NCBI RefSeq assembly: GCF_000417875.1
Contig: NW_006920873.1
Location: 291,101 to 355,100 of the forward strand
DNA from: Pseudozyma flocculosa PF-1
Taxonomy: Eukaryota; Basidiomycota; Ustilaginomycetes; Ustilaginales; Ustilaginaceae
Length of the DNA: 64,000 bases
Direction of reading: 5' to 3'
Shown here: piece after piece, positions 54,764 to 64,000 of the stretch
How positions within the stretch are numbered: the first letter of the stretch is position 1
Layout: each line of letters opens with the position of its first letter
Translations under genes and position numbers: made by a program
Notes under the pieces: generated by a model
The model's database searches: none
Seen by the model: the letters and a program-made list of their open reading frames with translations, nothing else
Told to the model about the DNA's origin: nothing

Positions 54764-56958
54764 ATGGCGGCCAGCAACGATGCCGCCGCCGCTGTTCAAG
54801 GGGGCCACCCGACCATGTCGTCCGTCTCTGGCCTCACGCAGACACAGCCTTTCCTCTTCGACCACGTCCACTGCTGCGTCTGCTACCTCGACTACCACCC
54901 AACTGCCGCCAGGCAGGCCCAGACCGCCACCGGCCTGAGGTCCGCGAGCACCAGCCTGCCCTTCTACGTGACCGAGGTGCGGCGAGGTCCGGGTCAATGC
55001 TGCCGTGACGAGCTAGACTGCTACTGACCGCTGGCCGCCCTCTTCCAACAGTGCGCGCACATCCTCTGCCGCAACGACTTCCAGCACGGTGAGGGCCTGC
55101 GGCGTGGCCTCCCTCATACAGGTAACACGGGCGCGCTGCACCGGGAACGAGGCGCTCACCCAGCGTCTCTTCTCTCCGCCAATTCGCCGTCGTACGCAGC
55201 GGCACAAGGGCATGCGGATGCCACCTCGCTCGCCACCTGCCCCGTCTGTCGAGCGACCGGAGTCAATGTGACACCACTCGACGAGGACAATGTGAGGTCG
55301 TCTACCAGTGCAGACCGCTTGCGGTGGAACAGGGCGGTCCAGAGGCTGACACGATGGGACACTGACTGCGTCTTCCCCTCCTCCGGCCAGCTTCCGGCCT
55401 CGATCCGGCCTTACTTTCGAAGGATCCCTGACTCGTTGGGCGACCTGCTGGCAGCTTACCAGGCAAGTTGCTGAGCAATCGGGCATACGGAGCATGTGGT
55501 TTGCCATGCAGAGGGTGCTGTCGCTGATCGCATCTCGTTTGCGCCCTTCAGTTTCAGGTACGATGGCTGGCATCCGATCTCACTCACGGAGGGCCGCAGC
55601 GGCCATTGACGCTCTGTTGCGTTCCTCGATCGCCTCGCTTTGCTGCTCAGCATGCTCACATGTCGAGGCTGATAGAGTGAGAAGGCTCCTCTCGCGACCT
55701 CGGTCTGGTAAGGGCCCCCCGGCCGACTGACGATTCGAGGTTCCTGCCGATCAGCTTCCTCAAGGCGCAGTCGCTCAAGCAGAAGCAAGTGCTTCAAAGA
55801 GCCTCGCACGAACTCACGGCGGCCAAGGAGCTGAGAGCGTGAGCATCAGCCCATGAGGTGGCGTCGGGCCGACTTGCCTATTTCACGGCCATCCAGCTGA
55901 CTCCGCGCCCCTCCGAAGACTCCAACAGAGAGCTCGAAGGTGTGAAGCGAGAGAATGCCCTCTTGAAGGAGCGCCTCAAAGAAGCAGAGGATGGCAGGGG
56001 TCGACCTCCAACGTTCCGCTTCCAGCTCGGGCAGCGGCAAGAGGGGTGAGTTGAGGTGTCGGCTTTCGCCTCTTCGAGCCGCAGGTGCACGCAGCATGGC
56101 TGACGCCGCGAGCTCGAGCCTGTCACTCACCGTCGTCGACGAGCAGGAGGCGTTCGGCCTCTCCGCCCGACGCCAGGCCGGCTCGAGGACAGAGTGGAGT
56201 GCTGCACCACCCGAGGACATCGGAACATGCTCGCGCCTTGGCTCAGCAAGCACCAACGACCGCACACAGCGAGATGCCGGGCAGTGCACGCTCTTCTCGG
56301 ATACAGTAGGTCGTCCTCATCTTGCCGCCGCGGTCCTGGTACGCTCCACGTCCGCACCCGGCTGACAATCGCGCCCTTCCGACGAAAACGACAGGGACTA
56401 CGCCTTCCAAAGCGCTTCGGTCGCCAGTGTCGATCGACCTTACTCGAGGTCGGTCGTGGGTACTGCGGCCGGCTCGTCGGGCCAAGCGACGGGCACGCTG
56501 CGGCGGCCGGCGCCGCAGAAGGGTGAGTGCGGCCTGACAGCCTCTTTCCTGTCCCCTCTTCGCTCTCCCTTTCCTGATCGAGTCGGGAGCCCAATCTCAA
56601 CCTCACCCATTCACGGCGGCCGGCAGAAACGGGATCGCATCGCTCTGGCGGCCCTCCGAGGAGCTACGGCACATCAAGCAGCGCAGTGCGGGCGATGCCG
56701 ACAATGCCAGCGCCAGTGCTGCCGTCGTCCTCGTCTCGCAGCCACCGAGACGTCGACGCCGTCTCGGTGCGCTCCGATACGACGGCGCTGCGCCCCCACG
56801 CCTCTTCGCACCGGCAGGCGTTCCGACCTTCGACCCTGAGCCGGGAGCCGGTCCCAGGCGCGGCAGGGCCAGCCACCAGTGCTGCGACGCAGGAGTTCCG
56901 CCCTTTCAGCGCTCGAGATCCGGCGCAGGTCCGAGGGTATCGGAGGAGCGACCTCTGA
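54764..56958 (+). CDS. ZIP3/RNF212/HEI10-family RING protein (probable meiotic crossover SUMO/ubiquitin ligase)
   Basis: I assemble 11 exons: join(54764..54976,55052..55088,55200..55291,55391..55462,55553..55558,55651..55676,55755..55838,55929..56045,56147..56305,56395..56522,56627..56958), 421 aa. Ten introns of 75-111 nt all keep phase. The RING is Cys36-x2-Cys39, Cys72-Ala-His74-x2-Cys77-x2-Asp80 and Cys97-x2-Cys100, so the usual sixth cysteine is Asp. Next come IRPYFRRIPDSLGDLLAAYQ, a Phe-Gln pair (139-140), HAHMSRLIDFLKAQ and a coiled coil (KQKQVLQRASHEL, VKRENALLKERLKEAE), then a Ser/Arg/Pro-rich tail ending YRRSDL. This order matches animal RNF212, where FQ is followed at the same spacing by RLLAF. 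Relatives promote synaptonemal-complex-linked crossovers. The start codon and tail exons are less certain than the middle. Confidence 0.72.
55463..55552 (+). other. GC-AG intron (intron 4) of the ZIP3-like gene
   Basis: Exon 4 ends TACCAG followed by GCAAGT, the standard form of the rare GC donor, and the intron closes with TTCAG. The nearest GT (55466-55467) breaks the reading frame with every plausible downstream acceptor I tried. Confidence 0.65.
55553..55558 (+). other. 6-nt microexon (exon 5) of the ZIP3-like gene
   Basis: TTTCAG, coding Phe-Gln, lies between CAG and GTACGA. Including it restores the FQ pair that is conserved in RNF212-type proteins at exactly the right spacing before the Arg-Leu-Ile helix. 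Its length is a multiple of three, so skipping stays in frame. Confidence 0.6.
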
Positions 56959-57104
56959 TGTCGGCGCGGTCGGTGATGGTGTGGTAGGACCAACCTGGGA
57001 TGCGATGGGGAATAGTGTACAGGATGTCAAGAGATGGGACACTCCAGAGCGGCGCAGAGACATTCGACAAGAGGCGCGGGGCTGCGATCGTCTGCTTGCG
57101 CCCA

Positions 57105-58877
57105 TCAGTCGGAATCGAGCTCAATGACTTCTCGCTTCCGGTCGTTGAGGCTCTTGCCTCCGCCACGCGAGCTGGACGGCGTGCTGGTACCGCTGCCGCG
57201 AGAGGTCGAGCTCTCTCCGAGCACGCGGCCGCCGCCAAGCGTGTAGGCCTGCGACTGGGCCGGTGTGGCGTTGGCATCGCCGGACCCATCTGCCTTTGGC
57301 GGCGGTCTCGGCTTGGGGGCCCGTCCGGACAGCGTCTTGCCGCTGCCCCCGAAGCTGATGGCCGCTGTCGGCTCGCTCGCATCGCTGCCTTCGGGCCCCT
57401 TTGGCTCCTTCCCACCGACCGGGATGACGTCGTAGCCGAAAAAGAGCTTGCCAAACGGCAGGTTGAGGGCGGCCGGGATCTTTTTCTCCTCGAGCTGCGT
57501 GTCGCTGGTGATGATGCGCGGCTTGTCGGTACGGCGGATCATGCTGAAGTCGTCGAGCTGCTCGATGGGCTTGTCCTTCTTGCCCTTCGTCTTTTTGCCG
57601 CTCAGCGTCTGGCCGCCGCCCCGGAAGGGTCCGGCAGGCACGGGCGTCGAGCCTCCGCCTGCCGCTGCACTGCCGCCGGCCCCACCGGCGCCTCGCGAGC
57701 TGGAGCCAGGCGTCGAGACGCGGGTCGGCGGGATCGACTCGGTCTTGTTGCTGTCGATCTTGAGCTTGGACGCCATCGTCGGCGGGGGAGCGCGTGGCTG
57801 CGGCGTGGGCTCGACGTAGCCTTTGGGCGGTGCAAAGTCGACCTCGAGATCCGTCTCGATGATCGCGATGCCCTCGGCGTCGGGGGTGATTTCCATGATG
57901 AGGATCTCGAACGTGAGGCAGTTGTAGCTGATCTCGATGATGTCGCCGGTGGTGAGCGTGGAAAAGTTGCGCAGCGCCTGCTCTAGGACGGCCTTTGGGT
58001 CGCTGATCTCGAGAAAGTCGACCGTCTGCGGCTGGATCTTGACCATCTTGCCCTTGGGCAGCGTGGCACCGGTGAGGCGGATGGGGTCTCCCTCGGAAAG
58101 GCCGAGCGTGCGCATCATCTGCGGCAGAGGGGGAGGGGGCAAAGGGAGGCATAGCGTCGGGTGGAAGGAGTCAGCTCGGGCTGCATTAAGAGGACCAGCT
58201 TTGCCGCGCTTTTCAGCTCGCTGACGCACCCAGGCTGGAAGGTGGACGTTGCCCTCGTCGGCAATGAACTCGAGCACACCCGCATGGGTCGTCTTGACCT
58301 CGGCGGCACCGGTGCTGCGAAGCTTGAACAGCCAAGGGGACTCGATCTCGAGGTTGGCTGTGGGGAGCGCGGCGAGGGAGATGGCCATCGCTGCGGTCAG
58401 CAAGGCACTCGGGCAGGAGCAGCTCAGTGTAAGCAGTCTCAAAGGCAAGACTCACTGAGGTGGGCCAGCGCTGACGGCGGCATAATGACTGGCGAGAGGA
58501 GAAGGGGCAGAGGTGACGGTGAGCAGGTTGAGGTGATACAGCTGTGGTCGTGCGCCAGCCATCACTCACTTTTTCCTCCGTAGCTGACGTTGAGTCTCTC
58601 CCTTCCGGGCAGCATTGCCATGCTATAGGCCTTGAAGTACTCGTCGTAGGCGCGGGGCGGTGGCGCAAAGCGGCGATCCATGCCGGGGCCGCCGAAGCCG
58701 CCAAAGGGGTTGAAGCCACGGCCGTAGCCGTCGCCGTCGATATGCCCAAACTGTGGCGGCAAGAGGCGTGGCGATGGGAGAAGGGCTAGGGTCAGTGCTG
58801 AAGCGGCTGTGGCTGCGGGTTTGGCTTTCGCAGCACGTCGGTGCTGTCCTCGCTGAAGTGGTGCTTACCATCGACAT
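57105..58877 (-). CDS. UFD1: ubiquitin fusion degradation protein 1 (Ufd1)
   Basis: Ufd1 pairs with Npl4 to recruit polyubiquitinated proteins to the Cdc48/p97 ATPase in ERAD and other extraction pathways. I assemble complement(join(57105..58118,58230..58390,58456..58488,58570..58750,58869..58877)), 465 aa. Exon 1 is only 9 nt (MSM). Landmarks: YDEYFKAYSMAMLPG, YGGKIIMPPSALAHL, PWLFKL, GVLEFIADEGNVHLPAW, MMRTLGLSEGDPI, KIQPQTVDFLEISDPKAVLEQALRNFSTLTTGDII and IIETDLEVDFAPPKGYVEP, covering the double-psi and N-domain folds. The rest is Gly/Ser/Pro-rich and contains a repeated short motif around GGGQTLSGKK, GGSGKTLSGRAPK and GGGKSLNDRK, where Ufd1 binds Cdc48/Npl4. Slightly longer than yeast Ufd1 (361 aa) because of the tail. 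Its stop is only 146 nt from the ZIP3-like stop. Confidence 0.94.
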
Positions 58878-59625
58878 CTTTCCACACGGAGAAGGCTGGC
58901 GCGCCGGGGAGCGGGGTGAAGGGTTATGCTACTGGAGCCTCGCGATGGACGGTGCAGACTGGGAGAAGAGCGTCGGAGCCGTGGCCAGTAGATGATGGAG
59001 CGAGGTGGTGAGGATGCGTGTGTGTGGGTATGTGCGTCGAAGTTGGAGAGAGGAGGGGGTGGGACCAGCTTGGCCTCAGCCTGGCCTCGGTCTGGCCTGG
59101 TCTGCAGTCTGGCCTGCCGTCTGGCTGGCTGGCGTGCCAGCTTGCCAAGTGGAGGAAGGATGGGCGGGCGGGCTTGCGTGTGTGTGTGTGTGTGTTCGAG
59201 GCTGGCTTACGTGATGCTGACTGCGTGAGGGTGTTGGCCGTGGGGCGGGTTTGTTCGTCTGCCTTCGCCAGGCCGGCCAGCCAGCCAGGCGCGGCGAGCA
59301 GGCTGGTGGGCGGGCGCCAGGGCCAAGCGTACGCCTGCGCCTGCGCCTGCGCCTGCGGTGGTGTTGGTTGGGCGCTGGCTGGCTGGCCTCGCCTTGCCTC
59401 GCCCGGCGCTGCCTGCCCCTCTGCCTCGCCCTGGCTTGGCCCGCGCAAAATGGAAGAAAGCGCGCGCCGGGCCTCTTCCAACCAAGGCCAACCTCGACCT
59501 CAGCCGCACCTCTCTGCCTCTCCACCGACCCGCAACCAACACCACACCGCACCGTCGCTCCTTTTGGCCCAGTCTCGACCCCACACTGCAGCAGCCCAGC
59601 CCCTTTCGCACACACCACCGCCAAC
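58878..59625. promoter_or_regulatory. divergent promoter Ufd1 / CCT4
   Basis: This is 748 bases rich in TGGCCTGG/CTGGCTGG and GCCTGC words (59075-59420), with a (GT)9 run at 59178-59195 and a (TGCGCC)n stretch at about 59333-59356. No gene seen. The two neighbours both act in protein quality control, so sharing this promoter could matter. Confidence 0.45.
59178..59195. repeat. (GT)9 dinucleotide repeat
   Basis: Nine GT units within the Ufd1/CCT4 divergent promoter. Confidence 0.9.
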
Positions 59626-61698
59626 ATGTCAGCCGCCGGCCCCGTCGCTGGTGCAAGGGCCGCCCCCTCCCAGGGAGCCTTCAAGAATGCCGACAAGCCG
59701 GACGAGGTGCGCAGGTCCAACCTCCAGGCCGCCAAGGCCGTCAGCGACGCCATCCGCACCTCGCTCGGCCCCAAGGGCATGGACAAGATGATCCAGACCA
59801 GCAACGGCGAGGTCGTCATCACAAACGACGGCGCCACCATCCTCAAGCATATGGCCGTCATGCACCCCGCCGCCAGGATGCTCGTCGAGCTCTCCCAGGC
59901 ACAGGACGTCGAGGCCGGCGACGGAACCACCTCGGTCGTCGTCATCGCGGGTAGCCTCCTCGGCGCTGCAGAAAAGATGCTCAACAAGGGCATCCACCCC
60001 ACCATCATCGCAGAGTCGTTCCAGCGCGCAGCCGCAAAGGCCGTCGAGTACCTCACCGACATCTCGACCCCCGTCGAGCTCGACGACAAGGAGAGCCTCC
60101 TCCGCGCCGCCAGCACCAGTCTCAACTCCAAGATTGTCTCCCAGTACTCGTCCGTCCTCGCACCCATCGCCGTCGACGCCGTCACCCGCCTGCTCAACAA
60201 CTCGGCCAGCAAGTCGGTCGCTGACCCGGCTGCCTCCACCGCCCCCGTCTCGGGCTCGGGCCGGAAGGACGTCGAGAGCGTTGACCTCCGCGACATCCGC
60301 ATCGTCAAAAAGGTCGGCGGCACCATCGACGACACCGAGCTCGTAGAGGGCCTCGTGCTGGGCCAGAACGTCGTCTCGGGCAGCGGCGGTCCCACCCGCA
60401 TGGAAAAGGCCAAGATTGCCGTGTGCCAGTTCCAGCTCAGCAGCCCCAAGCCCGACGTGAGTGTCGCCGATTTTCCCTGTGTCGTCCCGGATGTCGACGT
60501 TTTCCCCCTTGCCCTTGCTGAACCGCTCTGTTGCCTTGCTGCCCCGACCGTCTGCTGCACCCGCAGATGGACAACCAGATCGTCGTCAACGACTACCGGC
60601 AGATGGACAAGATCCTCAAGGAGGAGCGCCAGTACCTGCTTAACATGTGCAAGAAGATCAAAAAGACGGGCTGCAATGTGCTCCTCATCCAGAAGTCGAT
60701 TCTGCGCGACGCCGTCAACGAGCTGGCGCTTCACTTCCTTGCCAAGCTCAAGATCCTCGTCGTCAAGGACGTCGAGCGCGACGAGATCGAGTTTGTCACA
60801 AAGACGCTCGGCGCCAGGCCGATCGCCGACATTGAGGCGTTCACCGAGGACAAGCTGGCCAGCGCCGACCTCATCGAAGAGACCGAGCAGAGCGGTGCCC
60901 GCGTCGTCCGCGTCTCTGGCATCAAGAACATGGGCAAGACAGTCAGCATCCTCTGCACGGGCGCCAACTCGCTCGTGCTCGAGGAGAGCGAGCGCAGTCT
61001 GCACGACGCCCTCTGCGTCGTCCGCTGCCTCGTCAAGAAGCGGTGAGTGGGGGCACCAGGGAATTGCGACGCCGACGAGCTTCTGCCGTCGCAGCGTTGA
61101 GTCGGGGCATGGAAAGCGACCGCAGACTGACCTCCCCTGCTCCGCTCGTGCCCTTCGCTTTGTTCTTCGCCTGCTCCTCTGCTCCTCGCAGCGCTCTGAT
61201 CGCCGGCGGTGGTGCTCCCGAGGTGCACGTGTCGCGGTTGCTCGCCCAGTACGCCCAGACGCTCAAAGGCATGGAGGCCTACTGCTTCCAGGCGTACGCA
61301 GAGGCGCTCGAGATCGTGCCCACGACGCTGGCCGAGAATGCGGGCCTCAACCCGATCAGCATCGTCACTGAGCTGCGGAACCGCCACGCGCTGGGCGAGA
61401 GGACGGCCGGCATCAACGTCCGCAAAGTGAGTGCCTGCAGGCGGCCGTGGGCGGTGCTTGCCGTTCGGCAAAGGGGTATGGTCTGGAGGCGCTCTGCCCT
61501 TCGCTCGCCGGCTGACCTATCCTTGCCCTCCCTTCCATTCTCGCGTCGTTTCTGCTCTCCATTTCGCAGGGGCAAATCACAAACATCCTCGAGGAGAACG
61601 TGCTGCAGCCTCTGCTGGTCAACACGAGCGCCATCGAGCTCGCCACCGAGACTGTCTCGCTGTTGCTCAGGATCGACGACTACCACCTGTCCCGTTGA
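59626..61698 (+). CDS. CCT4: T-complex protein 1 subunit delta (CCT4)
   Basis: CCT4 is one of eight subunits of the cytosolic TRiC/CCT chaperonin that folds actin, tubulin and WD-repeat proteins. I assemble join(59626..60456,60567..61042,61192..61426,61570..61698), 556 aa, slightly longer than usual (~530) because of a Ser/Ala-rich insertion near residue 200-215. Signatures: [44 protein letters not shown] (nucleotide binding, GDGTT), [32 protein letters not shown] and [20 protein letters not shown]. The match with the delta rather than other subunits rests on [12 protein letters not shown] and the VVNDY context. Introns have GTGAGT donors and CAG acceptors. Confidence 0.96.
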
Positions 61699-64000
61699 GG
61701 TCCGAGGTGTCTGGACTGAGCTCTGGAATCGGACGTCACGCTATTCTGCTGCTTCTTCGTCGTCGTCCGGTCATATTGGCGGTCGCTTATGGCTCGTGTT
61801 GGTCTGGCGTTGCGGCCGTCGTGTCGAGCAGTACTGTGCTGTGCGTGCAGTGCTGTGCTGTGCCGCATGTCGAACCCAGGTGTGGGCCCACGGAGGAGCC
61901 GCAGAGTATGTCTCCGAGTAGCGGTGGTGGCTGTGTGCAGGGGATCGGAGGCAGTGCTTCGGGCCCGAGCCGGACGAAAGGCGCGGCGCAAAAAGGCGGG
62001 CGAAAAACGCGAGCGAAAGACCCCCGCAGCTTAGACCGGAATGGGCGCGCCCAGAACGAAGTCGGATGCAGGCGCCCGCCTCAGACCGACGGGCTGGCGG
62101 GAAGACGGTCGGGGTCAACGCGGCCATACGGCTTCGCTCCGAAGACAAGCTGTGCTCGACGGCTCACGACGGTACGAGTCGTGGGCGTGGGGAAGGGACA
62201 CGCCAGGCGGCCTACGACGCACCGCCTCGGTATCGGAGGCGTATCCGACGTATACCCGACCGCATGGCAGGCACGACCTCTCGTCCTCGTGCGGGCGTTC
62301 AATCGATCTCGGACGGCGGATCAAGACCCGGGGACCGGAGAGGAGGACGAAGCGGCATGTGCATACGCCGGCATCGATGACGCTACGGCTCAGCCGCCTC
62401 TTCCTCGCACCGTGGGACCCGACCCAGCAAGCTCGAGCGAGAAGAGGCACAGCTCCCAGCCAGCAACCTCGTCTTGCCTGCCTGCCTGCTATGCTGGACC
62501 CTGTGCGGAGCGTGCTCACATCCAAACGGGCGATCCGATCCGAACCGATCCGATCAGGCAGGCCGATCCAAGCGAGAAAGGAAGAGACTCTACTGACGGG
62601 GGCATTCGTGACGAAGGAAAAGCTTGCAGTTGGCGAGCCAAGATATAGGAGGTTAAAATGCCGGACGCGATCCAGCCTGCCCTGCTGCCTGGCTCAAGCA
62701 GGTTTCGAAGTTTTTGCCGACTTGCGGCAGAAAAACGGGACAAAATATCTCAAGTTGTTGTTTTTGCCAGCGTTCTCTAAACCCATCAATTCGGAAAAAT
62801 CTGAGGTGGACAAAGTTCTCTTCTTGCAGTCGTCAGCTCGGTTGAACTACCCCAGCAGCGGGTCAGCCACTCTTCTCTTCGCCACTCATTCCAAAAAGCG
62901 CAACCTGCAGGAAAAGCCACCCTTTGAAAGTTGGCAGAACATTTTTCTTGAAAATTGAAAAGAAAGACAAAAGCCTTCAAAACAACCTCGAGACTTTTCT
63001 TCCTGGGCTGCATCAGCAAAAGGCGGGCGAGAGACAGGGGCGTGGCGGCCTCCTTCTCCGCCTCGTCTAGCGCTTCCGGGCCTGTCTCGACCATCGGCGA
63101 CGACCGGCGACAGCGGACGATGATACGCGGGTCCCTCGCGATGGCCTACATCCAGCTACAAGTGCGGCCTGGCACGGCGCACGCGGCGACGGGTAGAGCC
63201 GCTGTACCCATGACACAGAGGTACCGTACCGGTATGTTAGCTGAATTCAGCAGGCCGGCCGGCAGGTCGGGTCCCCGCAGCAGCGTCGCGTTCGTCATCT
63301 CTCCACACGTACGTACAGACAGCATGGGCGGATCGACGTTCGGGCATCGTCAATCTCTCTCGAGGCCCGCCAAGGTGTGAGAGTAGTACGTGTGCGTCGA
63401 CTCCGGGGCAAACCCAGCAGCGATCCGACGTTACACCCGCTCCACAGGATCCTGCTCGCGCCCCGCTGGCGCCTGCTGTCCACCGACGACCGATGCAAGA
63501 TGGATGGCCCACCTGAAACCATGCCTTCACCCCGCTGCGCCGCCTCGCCACCACCGCCGCCATCGCGTCGCGGACGACCCGAACCCTCGGTTGGTATCGT
63601 ATACGGTCGCCTTCGCCTTGGTGGCTTTCACGTCCCCGACCGCCGATCGAAGCAGCTTGGGACCACCTGCACTCGCCGTAGCCGGCCCAGAGCAGATCCC
63701 GTTCCGGTCAGGGGCTCCCACTACGGTAGCCTCGCTCGTCGATGGTCCGCCTGCCCGTTGGTCTACACAGGCACAGAGGCTAGCGACGCCTAGCCGTGAA
63801 CACACGCACGCAGCACGAGCCACGCCCGACCTGTCGTCATCGAGGAGGAGACCTGGCCCATGGTACGATACGATGCCTCCTGCCAGCTCATTAAGATCGA
63901 TTGCTTTGGGACGGTGCTCGAGCCTTGCCATGTCGACGCCCGCAAGCGTAGGCCAGGCCCGTCTTGCACTCTGCATCGTGCCGCCCATCGAAGGCAGGCT
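61699..64000. other. 2.3 kb without a convincing gene (right edge)
   Basis: Open frames exist on both strands (for example a 405-codon + frame over 61431-62648 and a 154-codon - frame at 63527-63988), but they are composition-driven, and I see no splice-coherent or family-like protein. A markedly more A/T-rich patch lies at about 62700-62990. The - frame near 63.9 kb could be part of a gene continuing past the window, which I cannot judge. Confidence 0.4.

Noticed and set aside
61431..62648. 405-codon + strand open frame after CCT4
   Set aside because: It begins inside the last CCT4 intron/exon and then runs through noncoding DNA in a different frame from CCT4.
1..64000. CRISPR arrays, operons or bacterial-type ribosome binding sites
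   Set aside because: The window is eukaryotic (spliceosomal introns, RNA polymerase I, CCT). The short tandem repeats have no spacer structure.

Overview
This window is nuclear DNA from a GC-rich fungus, most likely a basidiomycete. The evidence is the gene set (lamA/lamB pair, RNA polymerase I subunit, Erv14/cornichon, DUR3-type transporter, fasciclin protein, basidiomycete-style JmjC protein), many short introns of about 75-145 nt that mostly start GTGAGT and end CAG, and compact alternating gene orientation. Several very long genes are nearly intron-free. I lean towards Ustilaginomycotina, but this is an inference from style and no single feature proves it. I saw no rRNA, tRNA, CRISPR array or intact transposon.

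Left to right: the 3' end of an unrecognised gene (to 508, +); ribosomal stalk protein P0 (1133-2699, -); an orphan probable mitochondrial helical-repeat protein (3640-6300, +); PP2A B56 regulatory subunit (7078-9978, -); a repeat-rich intergenic stretch; a divergent lam locus made of LamB/PxpA (12210-13789, -) and a LamA fusion of biotin carboxylase, PxpC, PxpB and biotinyl domains (14798-19324, +); Erv14/cornichon (20023-20912, -); Tsr4/PDCD2 (22294-24417, +); RNA polymerase I subunit Rpa190 (25263-31007, +); a TENA/THI-4 protein (31400-32320, -); an orphan disordered nuclear-type protein (33179-35080, +); an FAD/NAD(P) oxidoreductase (35267-37681, -); a DUR3-like urea/polyamine symporter (39350-41714, +); an Och1-type GT32 glycosyltransferase (42235-43857, -); a 2.8 kb apparently gene-free stretch; a secreted fasciclin protein with His/Asp-rich loops (46704-48278, -); a JmjC plus zinc-finger protein lacking both iron-binding histidines (49345-52683, -); an 11-exon ZIP3/RNF212-family RING protein (54764-56958, +); Ufd1 (57105-58877, -); CCT delta (59626-61698, +); and 2.3 kb without a convincing gene.

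Themes. Ribosome production is represented three times (P0, Tsr4, Rpa190). Protein quality control is represented by Ufd1 and CCT4. Nitrogen use is represented by the lam locus and the DUR3-like transporter. The most interesting items are (1) the divergent lamB-lamA pair, which brings together the three 5-oxoprolinase-type subunits plus a biotin-carboxylase engine; (2) the ZIP3/RNF212-like gene, whose conserved Phe-Gln step appears to be encoded by a 6-nt microexon behind a GC-AG intron; (3) a 12-nt microexon in lamB; (4) a JmjC domain that looks catalytically dead; and (5) the metal-binding-looking insertions in the fasciclin protein. Exon boundaries were set by eye from splice motifs, reading phase and recalled family alignments. 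None was checked against RNA data or a database.
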